Notes under the pieces: generated by a model
Databases searched by the model: none
What the model was told of the DNA's origin: nothing
The model's input: only the letters and a program-made list of their open reading frames with translations
Assembly: GCA_036320915.1 (NCBI GenBank)
Contig: JAXBDG010000013.1
Location: forward strand, 930,001 to 994,000
Direction: 5' to 3'
Length of the DNA stretch: 64,000 nucleotides
Source of the DNA: Linnemannia elongata
Lineage: Eukaryota; Mortierellomycota; Mortierellomycetes; Mortierellales; Mortierellaceae
Translations under genes and position numbers: made by a program
Part shown: positions 27,077-37,771 of the stretch, piece after piece
Layout: every line of letters starts with the position of its first letter
Numbering within the stretch: position 1 is the stretch's first letter

Positions 27077-29282
27077 ATGACGACTTTACAAGGCAACGCT
27101 GTGAACAACGGCCCTCGGAACATCTTGATCGCCGAGCTAAGATCAACCACCCCCCCTTCTCCTTTCTTCCTCGTCATCCTCCTCCTTTTAAACCTCCTCT
27201 GGAACCCTGCATCTGCAGAACCGCCATTCACCCCAATCCCCGCCAGGAGAGCAGAATACACCTCCTCCAACCTTAACAAAACACTGTTCATCCGCGGCGG
27301 CCTCAATGGAACCACAGTTATCCCACAGTTCTACTCCCTCGACCTCACCCCACTCCTTTTCCACTCCAGCAACCTGCCTTGGAAGTATCGGTACCCAGGG
27401 GGTGAATTTCTCAACTTTAGCGCCAAAATGCCCCTGGCCGTCATTCAGAAAGGCGAGACTCTTCTATATTTTGGTGCGGAACGCAATATGACGGAGTATG
27501 ATCTGGTGTACGAAAACTGGTACCCTGGATCCATGTTTACCTGTAACAATACCGCAGGTGCTAGAGCCACCGATCTTGTCAAGAGCTTCGATACCGCTTT
27601 GGTGGATCCCAAGACGGACCTCGTCTATATCCCATACGGATATGGAGGTGGCAATGAGATGCTGGTCTATCAGCACGACACCGTAATGACCCGTCCATGC
27701 TCTGGTGCTCCTATGCCTCCGACGTCCATTGGGAACAATTACGCCTGGAGTGATTCTAAGAATGCTATGTACATGCTTGGAGACACAGTGCCAGCGAAAG
27801 GACCGACCATGTGGGAATTCTTGCCCACGACGAAAGCCTGGCAGGAGATCGTAAGTCATCGCACTAATTTTGCAACGGGATCAATGAAGAAAAGTATACA
27901 ACTGATATCAGCATTAACGTCGATACCCATCCTCTTCTGTCACTTGTGCGTCTTTTTTATGGTAGCCAAAGAAAGGAACTCCGCCAACTGCACTGTGGGC
28001 CAACAGCTGCATGGTGTCTGGTAAAGTATTTGCTCCCTTTCAATGAGCACCCTGTTGTGGGGAATGTTGTACAAACTCATAATCAATGTCACTTAATTTC
28101 TTGGTACCTGACTGTTTTTTCTCTGCTCCCCCACTTTTAGCAATTGATGGCCTAAAGCTGCTCGTCTTTGGTGGCGACAACTCGGTCAAAGCAAATGGCG
28201 ATATGTTCATTTTTGATACCGCCAACTATACTTGGACCAAGGCAGCGACTTCACCCAGCCCTCGCACAGAAATGGCATGTACTTCTGCAGGCGAATACTT
28301 TGTCACCTGGGGAGGTACGGCCGATTCCTTTCTTTTTTTTAAAAAAAACTTGGTTAAAGATCTGTTTGGGAGTGTTGCACTGAGATGATTTTATTTGACT
28401 GGTCAATTAACGCGACTACTCTTTTTGAATATCGTAGGAACCGACCTTTCATTGACAGCCACCAATCCTACCCCAATGTTATTCTACAACATCATGAACG
28501 ACAAGTGGCTCAAGCAGGAGGCGAATTCTACATTTAGTGACGCCGTTTACCCCTCCGCCTCGACAAATACTGAAGGATCTGGTTCCGTAAATACAGGCCT
28601 GCCAAGCGCCGAGGAACTTACTTCCAAGAACAAAGGCGCTGTCGTTGGAGGCGGTGTTGCAGCAGGAGTTGTCGCGATTGCGGCCATCATCGGGTTCCTG
28701 CTTTACCGTCGCCGTACAAAGCAAGCGAGAGTTAAGAGAGACCCACAGGATCTGAAACGCAGCTCATTAACTCGTTCCGATGATTCGGATGGACATGACT
28801 CGTCAGAGGAACATATCGATCGCAAGTTGGCACCACATACGCTTCGTGATTGGGCGAGTTTAGGCCTAGACCAGCATAGCAAAAAACTTAAAGCGGAGAT
28901 TCTAGCAGCAGCAGGAGAAGGAGGCAGAGAAGCCATCGTTTCCGTCCATGGACAACAGGGACCTCAGTATCACCCGCCCTCTCCACAGTACTTTTGCGTC
29001 GGTCGTGATCAGGATCAGCCATGGCATTTACAGCAACGGCAACCACAGAACAGCCAATCACCTTATCTGGAGAGGGCTCACCGTAATCCTCACGTTCAGC
29101 ATAATAACGCACCTACCAATCCTTTGGAGCAGATTGCGCTCATTGAGGCAAAGTACGACCAGGATAGGGAGCAGTTACGACAGAAACAATTGGCTGCATT
29201 GGAGAGGGTCCGACGGCAGTGGCAGGATGATATGGCTGCTAGTACACTCCGTGAGGCAGCTAGTAACGAAACGCGACAATAG
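27077..29282 (+). CDS. Kelch-ectodomain single-pass membrane protein B
   Basis: Exons 27077-27850, 27966-28020, 28141-28314 and 28438-29282 encode 615 residues. A hydrophobic signal segment (FFLVILLLLNLLW) ends at PASAE. The ectodomain has LFIRGGLNGTTVIPQFYSLD, ALVDPKTDLVYIPYGYG, CSGAPMPP, the 55-base exon encoding PKKGTPPTALWANSCMVS, and the kelch unit KLLVFGGDNSVKANGDMFIF plus YTWTKAATSPSPRTEMACTS. The membrane helix VVGGGVAAGVVAIAAIIGFL is followed by YRRRTKQARVKRDPQDLK. The tail ends in NPLEQIALIEAKYDQDREQL and QLAALERVRRQWQDD, a predicted coiled coil. Ligand and partners are unknown. The tail is shorter than in A and D. Confidence 0.85.
28647..28756 (+). repeat. Membrane-region segment shared with kelch C (copy 1)
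   Basis: This 110-base stretch, coding for the transmembrane helix and the first cytoplasmic residues, matches 31425-31534 at 108 of 110 positions by direct reading. The two differences are third-position changes (GTC/GTG and GCG/GCA). Confidence 0.9.
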
Positions 29283-29846
29283 ATAAATATTTTGTTTTGT
29301 AGCTTCACATAACGACTGGGTCAGTTATTTAGGATTTCTTTAAATAGTTGGGATGTGTTTTTGACAGGAATGAGGAATAGGGAATCAAGGGAAATTGAGT
29401 GTTGAAAACAAAGGACGCTGTGAGCAATTAAGGTATTGGATATGATTGAAGAAGGTGAACGAGCCATAAGATAGACTTGCCTACAGACAGAGGTGAGCAA
29501 AGGCGAGTGAATGAAAAAGAGGGAGAGAAAGTGACAGGGCAGGGCATAGGAGGAGTGAGGCGATCGACGGAGAACATTCTCATGATATGTGACCTCGTTC
29601 AACAAACTTATCGACTGATGCCAATTTTACTTTTGTTGCTAGGGTAGTTGTTATTTATTATTGCTCATCTTCCTTTCTACCTCCGTCTTCCTCCTCATTG
29701 CCGTTGTCTGCCTTGATTCCTTCGCAATCCTCATCCGTTTCTCTCCATCCATCTCATTCCCATCCTCCATTCCTGCAGCATCATCTCCAGAGCATAGTCA
29801 ATTATCAAAAAAAAATATAGGACCTAGTGTTCCTGAAATATTAGTT
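29283..29846 (+). promoter_or_regulatory. Spacer between kelch B and kelch C
   Basis: 564 bp. The 160 bases before the C start are T/C-rich. The open frame continues upstream of the ATG at 29847 without another ATG, so that ATG is the chosen start. No other gene is seen. Confidence 0.45.
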
Positions 29847-32129
29847 ATGACTGTTCCAGAGGGTGACACCATTATCAACGGTGTTCAGAGCCCCTTGACG
29901 ACTATATCAAAGTCCATCCTATCCACCTCATCCTTCCTCCTCCTCCCCCTCCTCCTCCTCCTCACAACTCCCCTCATAACCCCAGCATTCGCACAACAAG
30001 TGGTCGCTCCAATTCCCGTCTCGAGGATAGAGAACACATATGTCAGCGACAAGGCGCTTTACATCCGAGGCGGTCTTAACGCGGCTAGCCGTGTCCAACA
30101 GTTCTATTCTCTCGATCTTACCCCGCTCCTCGTCCATTCCAACAAGTTATTGTGGAAGTATCTCAATCCAGCAGGGCCAATTCAAGAATTTGAGGATAGG
30201 ATGCCAATGGTCATCACCGACCATAACCAGGCTCTTACCTACTTCCACGAAACTGGTGTAAAGGCAGACTACAACTTGCAGGCGGACAGTTGGGACGCCG
30301 TAGCCAATCCTATATGTGCAAATGGAATCCCAGAATACGTCAAGAGCTTCCAAACCGCCTTGGTGGATCCCAAGACGCAACTCATCTATATCCCCTTCGG
30401 ATTCGCCCATGAAAAGCAGATGCTGGTCCTCGATAAGGATAAAGGTACATGCACTGGTGTACCGATGCCTACCAACTCGAAAGCGGACCTCTTTGCATGG
30501 AGTGATTCCAAGAGCACCATCTATATGGTTGGAACCGTACCACCAGCGACAACACCGAACGTCTGGGAGTATCAGTTCGCAACAAAAACCTGGAAGAATA
30601 TCGTAAGTCATTCCCCATTTAACGCAGTAAATGAGTCCAGTCAATCCGAGAAAAACAAAAGAAAAGAAACGAAAAGAAATAGAAACAACGAGATTATCTG
30701 TACTCATTTTTCCTCGGGTTTTTTTTTAACCTGTATACTTTACATACTTCCTTCTGCAGCCGAAGAAAGGACAACCACCAACCGCACTTATTTTCGATAG
30801 CTGCATGGTTTCATGTAAAGAACTCCTCTGCTTTGCATCAAAGGCCTTCATTTACCAATAGTTGCGCATCGTTGTACAACAGGTCTACTGTACTTAATAT
30901 TCCCCGTTTCTATGTGGCCGTGGATTTAGCACTTGGTGGCCAAAAGCTACTCCTTTTTGGTGGCCACAACTTAGCCAAGGCAACCGGGGATATGTTCGTC
31001 TTTGACACTGTCAGTTATAGCTGGACCAAGGCGGCTACTTCTCCGAATGTTCGAGCTGAAATGGCTTGTGCCTCTGCTGGGGAGTACTTTATCGCTTGGG
31101 GAGGTAAAGACCTAGTTTGATGTCTTGTACACTCGCTTTTCAATGCATTATGGACAGTTAACGTACTTTTACTACCTGGCAGAGCAATTAATGCGATATT
31201 ATTTATGAACGTTTACAGGAGTCACTACTTATCTGGAGAATATTACCCCCCCTGAGATATTGTTCTACAACGTCAAGAACGACAAGTGGCTCAACCAGAC
31301 GGAAATTGCACCTCCATTGAATGCCACCCTTCCCGTTCCTGTCTCACCAACCTCCACCGGATCTGAATCTATCAACACTGGCCTGCCAAGCGCCGGGGCT
31401 TCCAAGAACAATGGCGCTGTCATTGGAGGCGGTGTTGCAGCAGGAGTTGTGGCGATTGCAGCCATCATCGGGTTCCTGCTTTACCGTCGCCGTACAAAGC
31501 AAGCGAGAGTTAAGAGAGACCCACAGGATCTGAATATCCACTCTCTACCCTTTCTCGACAATTCGAATAATTCGCTTCCATCGACGGCACACCTCAATTC
31601 ACGAGTGGAGTCGCGCGTTCTCCTTGCACCCGCGACTGCGATCCTTGACCGGGATAGCAACATTAAGGCTGAGATCCAAGAAAGAGAAAGTGGAGAAGGA
31701 TATCATCCAACACATCAGGGACCTCAGTACCAACCATCAACCGGAACAACAACCCTATCCGAGCAACAACAATCCCCTCTACCCATTTCCACCGCTCCAC
31801 AGTACATCAGCACTGGTCAGGAACAGGAAAAATTCTGGCGACAGCAGCCCTTGAACAGCCCACACTTGCCGCCGCCATTGCAGACACTGCCATTTTCACC
31901 GCTATCACCGCAGCCGCCATTCCAGGAGATGAGTCCTCACAGATTGCAGGTGCAAAACAGCGAGCTTCCTGTAGATCCTCTCGAGCAAATTGCGCTTCTT
32001 CAAGCTAGATACGACCAGGATATGGAGCAGATGAGGCGGGATCAACAAGCGGCCTTGGAGAGGGTTCGACAGCAGTGGCAAGAGGATTTGGTAGCACAAG
32101 CAGCTCGGGAATCTGGTAGCAAGTTGTGA
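29847..32129 (+). CDS. Kelch-ectodomain single-pass membrane protein C
   Basis: Exons 29847-30602, 30760-30814, 30930-31103 and 31219-32129 encode 631 residues. The signal segment SFLLLPLLLLLTTPLITPAF is cleaved near AFAQQ. The ectodomain holds ALYIRGGLNAASRVQQFYSL, ALVDPKTQLIYIPFGFA, CTGVPMPTNS, then PKKGQPPTALIFDSCMVS (55-base exon) and LLLFGGHNLAKATGDMFVFD with YSWTKAATSPNVRAEMACAS. The membrane helix and basic juxtamembrane region are identical to B in protein. The tail is Pro/Gln-rich and closes with DPLEQIALLQARYDQDMEQM and QAALERVRQQWQED. C is closest to B. Function unknown; the match of domain order and intron phase shows common descent by tandem duplication. Confidence 0.85.
31425..31534 (+). 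repeat. Membrane-region segment shared with kelch B (copy 2)
   Basis: Partner of 28647-28756, 2,778 bases away, in the same orientation and the same place in the gene. Similarity falls off quickly on the tail side (ACGCAGCTCA against TATCCACTCT). Confidence 0.9.
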
Positions 32130-32502
32130 TATATAAAACAATATTGATCTTTTTGGCCATGCCTTTTTTTTTTTGGGTGGGAGATGGATAAGGCGAACTG
32201 TAGTAGAGGGCGAGTTGTTCAATAAAAGACAGGGAGGATGTGAGGGATATGCAGGCTTACTGGGAATGAGACAAGAGAGTTGAGTGAGAAAGAAAAGATG
32301 ACTTTTGTGAGTAATGGGTTGGCAGTCGAATGGGAGCGGCGGTTGAATTAGCATATGCAGCAGCATGCCAAGCGTACAGGACCAATTGAAGGCAAGAAAA
32401 CATATATAGTTACGTGAGACACATGGTTTATTATGAAAACAAAAATGAGGGGTTCAATTATTGAACACTGAATAGAGGTGGAGAGACGACTATCTATAAC
32501 GA
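32130..32502. other. Convergent 3' region of kelch C and the F-box-like gene
   Basis: 373 bp between facing stop codons, purine-rich on the plus strand, with a T10G4 tract near 32165. No gene is recognised. Confidence 0.45.
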
Positions 32503-34790
32503 CTAACGACGCGATCGCGAAGTAGTGCAAGTGGACCGGTTCAGGTAACCAAAATTCGTATTTGAAAGATATGGCAAATAGCCACCAAAGCTCTGCTTCT
32601 GAGTAACATCAGGGCGAAGTCTCCGGATCAACGCAACAAGAGCATCGTTCTCGGGATCGGGCTCCATCCCAACATGGTTCTCCATCACCAACCCGCGCAT
32701 CTCTTTCAGTCTTGGGAGATGACTTGCGAACCACTCGATATCGGCAGTCCCCATCTGGTGGTCCATGGATTCAAAACTCAGGTACTGAAGCTTTGTCAAA
32801 GAGGCAAGCTGGCCAAGTCCATTGTCGAGGCGAAAGTAGAGGGTGTCCGGTGAGACATCGTCGTATCGGATGTAACTCCGTCCATCCCGCTCAGACTTGT
32901 AGACAAGCCTGGCGTTCATCCGGTTTTCAAAGAGATCGTTCCCGACTTTGAAATCTGGGCTAAGAGACAAGAACTTGAGTGAGGTCAGCTTTGAGAGCTG
33001 GGCCATGATGCCCTCCCTTGTATGGACACATCTCTCGCTGAGCGTGATGAGCGCGTCCTCTTCGTCTGTCCTGATGCACTCTTGACCAGAACCTATCGCT
33101 CCCGCTTCTTGCTGACGGATGACTTGGACTTGCTGCTCTTGCTCGTCAGTCAGGAATGGCACCTCAGAAATCTGGCACCGAAACTTCTCCAAATCCAAAC
33201 AGACCCAGGGTGTCTTCATAATAGTCTCTGCCTTGATCGCCTCATAAGGGATATCCAGCACACGAAGCCTCGATAGGCTCGTCAACAAAATCGAAACACT
33301 GTCCAGAGCAAGAGCTCCCATTGGGCGAGGCTGAGGCTTGGAGACGGATCCGAACGCACCAAATGTTGGCGCGCCACTGATACAAATGACCTCTAGGAGC
33401 GGGCAGTGCTTGACCAATTGGGATCCGGCAGCGAGGATCCAACCGTCATCATGGTATTCGACAAGTAACGGGAAACAGCCAAGGAAGTCGACAAACCCGG
33501 TTGCAACGTGGTAGGAGCCTCGAGTCTGCTGAAACTTCAAGACCGTGATCTGGGACACTGGCCAGGGAATTTCCTCAGGGATCGGAGTGGCTGTAACTAA
33601 AAAACCTCCAAACCCATAATTGGAGACGGTTCCGTTGATGGACAGGGTCTTAAGGGAGGGTGCCTGAGCCAAGAGTCCCCTGAGGTGGGCACCAGACTCT
33701 ATATAGGTCACTTCCAACGACTCCAACCCTTCATGCATAAACACCGTCTTCCCCGGATTTCCCGAAGTGGGGGGGTAAGGGCTTAATCGAAAGCCGGAAA
33801 TTCTGTTTAGCATGAGATGTGTCACGTTGGGTGGCAATAGCGGTGGGATCTGGCCATCCGTGCTGGCGCACGAGAGGTTCTTGAGAGACCTTAGAACGGC
33901 GACACCACCACCTTGCAAGACTTGGATGATCTCTATAGAGTATGAGCCGGATAAGGTGTGCAATCGAGGATTGTTGAGGACAAGTCGCTGACACGCGTTG
34001 ACAAATGCTTTCCCGGTGTCTGGTGGTGACGGTGGTGCTTCTGTTGCAGTTGTTGCAGTTGTGGAATCCGTCGTTGCGTTGCCAGTGCTGTTACTGTTGT
34101 TATCGCCGGTAATATTGTTGGTGTTGGCACCAAAGCCGGTGGAGGCACCAAAGGGGTTAGCGCCAAAGCCGGTGGAGGCACCAAAGAGGCCGGTGCTGTT
34201 GCTGGCGTTGGCAGTGATGAGACCAGTGCCAAAGCCGTTGGAGGCGAAACCACTACTATGGCCAAAAGGACCCCTCGCTACTCGAATCGGAAAATAATCG
34301 CCGATAGCATGGGTGGATAGGTTGAGGTCAAGGGACTCCAAGTTGCCTATGAGCGATCCTCCGGCACCGGTAACAGTAGCAGCAGCAGTAGCGGGCTCCG
34401 TTGTCGTTGTTGTTCCTGAGGACCCAGTAGAGACTTTCTCCGAGTATAACTCCGATCGCAACTGTTCAAAGGCGCCCTCGAGACAAACATCTAACTTAGT
34501 CGGCGTGGTGATGCTGAGATGTCGGATATATTTCGCATGCCGGCGGTAGACGTCTTTGTACCAGTCAAGGCTCTGAGGGTAGACCAATTGCATCCCGATG
34601 GCGGATGCCAGACCGAGGGACCAGCCCGATTGTTGTGTGTGATCTTCGGTAAAGGTTCTCCAGAGGTGGGGTATGAAGGCGGCGTGCCAGGTTTTGGAGA
34701 CCTGGATGCAGTGGTAGAGGGTTCCTTGTGGGAGGTGGGCCCGAAGGCGTCTAGGAGTTCTGGGAGGTCGAAGATGGTATCTGCTTTCAT
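32503..34790 (-). CDS. F-box-like/leucine-rich-repeat protein with a one-base frame break near its N-terminus
   Basis: From the ATG at 34790 the protein begins MKADTIFDLPELLDAFG, an F-box-like start. The matching continuation HLPQGTLYHCIQVSKTWHAA (typical F-box second half) is in another frame. The switch is at about 34738-34742 (GGGCCC). The second copy at 36.9 kb reads through the same point in one frame, so one base seems to be missing here. From there a single frame runs to the stop at 32503. It contains LRR-like stretches (LKNLSCASTDGQIPPLLPPN, LEVTYIESGAHLRGLLAQAP, LTSLKFLSLSPDF, LTKLQYLSFESMD), a Gly/Ala/Thr/Asn low-complexity insert at 34050-34270 with tandem GFGA units, and no introns. 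F-box/LRR proteins usually select substrates for SCF ubiquitin ligase. Whether this gene works depends on whether the break is real or an assembly error. Confidence 0.7.
32605..32850 (-). repeat. Segment of the F-box-like gene duplicated nearly unchanged in the pseudogene (copy 1)
   Basis: About 246 bases near the C-terminal coding end match 35637-35878 with only a handful of substitutions and one small indel cluster. The rest of the two copies is far more diverged. Confidence 0.8.
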
Positions 34791-35546
34791 CTCGCGTACA
34801 TTCGAGCGAGCGTGTGTGAGAGTATATGTGTAGAAAGGGGAGAGAGTGTGTATGTGAAAGAGGGGAGGGTTGGTGGTTGTTGCGGAACAAAAAAAATAAA
34901 AGGGAGGCGCAAGCGGAAGGAGTATTTAAGCAAAAAAGAAAGGGTGAAGGCGAAGTGGCAAATGTAGTATGACGCCGCTGCTAACCTTAATTTTTATTTT
35001 GTGGCAACACAAGGACACAACAGCATTGGCACAAAAACAAAAAAAAAAAGGGAGTCTGGACAAGGTTGAAAATCCATTGATGCCTTTTAACTTTCTGTCC
35101 AAGACAGCAAACCAGCCCTCTCCTCCTTTCGATACCCCCTCTTGCTCGTCCCTCGACCTTGTTGAACGTGCGAGAGCGAGAAAAGTTCGAGCTGAACGTC
35201 CAAGTAAGCACCTTTTCAAAAAAAAAAAAAAAAAAAAAAAAACTGCCTGATTGTGAGCCTTGAAAGCGCCATGTGCGCTTTGAACATTTTTTTGCCGTGA
35301 ACATTGATTCCCCTTTAATATTACGAGCAACTATGTTGACCCCCCCCCCAATCAAGTTTACGAGTTTGAACACTGTAATACAAGGATAGAAAAGGGACAG
35401 CAGACTTGGAATAACACTACACGAACCAAGGACATGGCTGGAAGACAGATTAGATAAAAACAACGAAAACACAACTAGGCGTGCGAGTGAGAAACTAACT
35501 TGAGGTTTAATCAATTGGTTGGACGAGACCCCCTAATACGAAACAA
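34791..35546. other. Region upstream of the F-box-like gene and downstream of its pseudogene
   Basis: 756 bp. It contains an A-run of about 22 at 35219-35240 and a C9 run near 35341. Low-complexity open frames are discounted. It should hold the promoter of the F-box-like gene; nothing else is recognised. Confidence 0.45.
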
Positions 35547-36917
35547 TCAAGTCGCATTGTGAGTTTTAAGACTGAACCGGGGCGCCGTCGTCTGTGGAAC
35601 ATTGGAAAAGGAACCACTAAAGGTCTCCCTCTGCGCAACATCTGGGCGAAGTCTCCGGATCAACGCAACAAGAGCATCGTTCTCGGGATCGGGCTCCATC
35701 CCAACATGGTTCTCCATCACCAACCCGCGCATCTCTTTCAGTCTTGGGAGATGACTCGCGAGCCACTCGATATCGGCAGTCCCCATCCGGTGGTCCATAG
35801 ATTCAAAACGTACTCAAGCTTTGTCAAAGAGGCAAGCTGGCCAAGTCCATTGTCGAGGCGAAAGTAGAGGGTGTCCGGAAGCACGTCGTCGTACCGGAAG
35901 TAGAATCATTCGTCCCGCTCGGACTTGTAGATATGGCTCTCGACCAGTCAATGTTCGAAAAGATGGTCGCTGATCCTGAAATATGGACTGAGTGACAAGA
36001 ACTTGAGAGTGATCAGCTTTGAGAGTTGAGTCATGCTACTTTTTCTTGCGGACACGTATCTTTCGCTGAGTTCCATGACCTCGTTCTCCTCGTCCGCCCT
36101 GATGTATTGCTGAAGAGATCATATCGCTCCTGCCTCTCGCTGACGGATCTCCTGAACTTGCTGTTATTCCTTGTCAGTCAGGAAAGGCACCTCAGCAATC
36201 TGGCACCGGAACTCTTCCAAATCCAAGCAGACCCACGGTCTCTCCAAAAAATACTTTCCGCCTTGATCGACTCAAGAGTGGTCTCCAGGACGTGAAGCCG
36301 TGAGGGAGACGATAACAACAACGAGACACTGTACAGAACAGGGGCTCCCAAATGACACATTGAATATTTGTTGTTAGGGTTCGGCTTTTGAGTGATACGG
36401 ATGAGCTCCAAGAGCGGGAAGTGCTCAACCAATTGGGCAGCGACAGCAGGGTACCAGATGTCGTTGCGGTACTCAACAAGCATTGGGAAGCTCTTCAAGA
36501 AACCGTCAAACTCAGGCTTGTTGCGAGGGGGCTCCAAATTTTTTTCCAAATGCTTCAAACCCAGAGTCGAATGTGAAGCAGTTGACGATTAGGGTCTTGA
36601 GGAAGGTGCCTGGGCCAGGAGTGCCATGAGGTGCGTGCTGAGGGTTAGGTGGCGGATATATTTCGCATGGAAGCGGTAAAAGTTCTTGAACCATTCGAGG
36701 TCATGACGTTGGTAGGTTTACGACTGAATGGTAGCTGTCAGTTTCCCACAAGCTGTAATTCACGTATCCTTCCATGAAGGTTCTCTAGAGGTGGGGAAGG
36801 AAGGTTGGCGTTCCAGGAGTTTGAGACTTGAATGCATCGGTAGAGGCCTCCTTATGTCAGATGGGTGCCGAGGATGTCCAGGACTTCCAGGAGGTCAAAG
36901 ATACTGTATGTGTTCAT
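35547..36917 (-). pseudogene. Decayed second copy of the F-box-like/LRR gene
   Basis: The start MNTYSIFDLLEVLDILGTHL at 36917 mirrors the neighbouring gene but meets a TAA soon after (LT-stop-GGLYRCIQVSNSW). About 830 bases of the LRR region are missing: FHAKYIRHLT is joined directly to MALLAQAP, which are more than 250 residues apart in the intact copy. Later pieces (FPMLVEYRNDIWYPAVAAQL, RLHVLETTLESIKAESIF, DIEWLASHLPRLKEMRGL) lie in different frames. No continuous product is possible. It lies in the same orientation as the parent and 0.8 kb upstream of it, so a tandem duplication followed by decay is the simplest history. Confidence 0.88.
35637..35878 (-). repeat. Conserved segment in the pseudogene (copy 2)
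   Basis: Near-identical to 32605-32850. Differences seen include TTGCGAA/TCGCGAG and CATCTGG/CATCCGG. Both flanks are strongly diverged. Confidence 0.8.
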
Positions 36918-37771
36918 ATTGTGTGCGTGAGAAAGTGAAGGAGAACGAATTATTGGTACGGGAGAAAGAAAAAGAAAAACAGAGACAAGAAAATAAAAAG
37001 AGATCTACTTGTAGCATAATATGGCAGTAGCGGCGGTAGGCAATAGGTGGCATGGCTTCTATAATTGCGTTGTGTGGCACTCGATTGCAAACACAAAAGC
37101 GACAGCATGCATGTTCAAGTCCAAGGCGTGAGCAATTGAACTCTTGTCTATTCATACGCTTCAAGCAAGCAAGAAGATGAAGAACCACAGTAGGGAAAGA
37201 AGGGCAAGGATGGCCCCTTTCTTTCCTCACTCTCTCTTGCCCACTTCTCTCCGACCTTATTATTTTGTATGCAAAGAGATGGACATGGTATATTGGACTA
37301 AGAAAGCATTTGTTTGTGACAATGAGAGAAAGGCAGTGTTGAAGGAGAGCGTCCTTCAAACACGGCGTGTCGAAATGAAGGATGAAATGCACTACTGTTG
37401 AGAGCAATTTACCGTCGATGGATCCAAGATCGAAAAGCGAACTTGGTCCTCCGAGTCTTTTGACGCTAAACTAATTTGCCTTCTCCCCCTTCCCCTGCAA
37501 ACTGACCGAGGTTACCAAACAACGAAACAAATAAGCATGCAAACACAATTAACAACAAGCATGGATGCCGTTCTTTATTCTCCTTCGAATCGTTCTCTTG
37601 CTTGCTTTTTCTCTTCCTCTTTTCTCCTTCTCTCTTTCTCTCTTTCTCTTTTCTTTTGCGTCTTATCCCTCTTTTCTCATTCCTTCATCTCTCCTTCATT
37701 CCCAGTCTCTGTCTTGCCTTCTTCCAAGCTCCAACATAAGTTCAGCGGAGCCTATCAAACTCTAATAGGTG
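36918..37771. promoter_or_regulatory. Spacer and leader of kelch gene D
   Basis: 854 bp between the diverging pseudogene and kelch D. The 200 bases before the D start are TCTTTCTCTC-rich. Short open frames here lack motifs and are not called. Confidence 0.45.
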
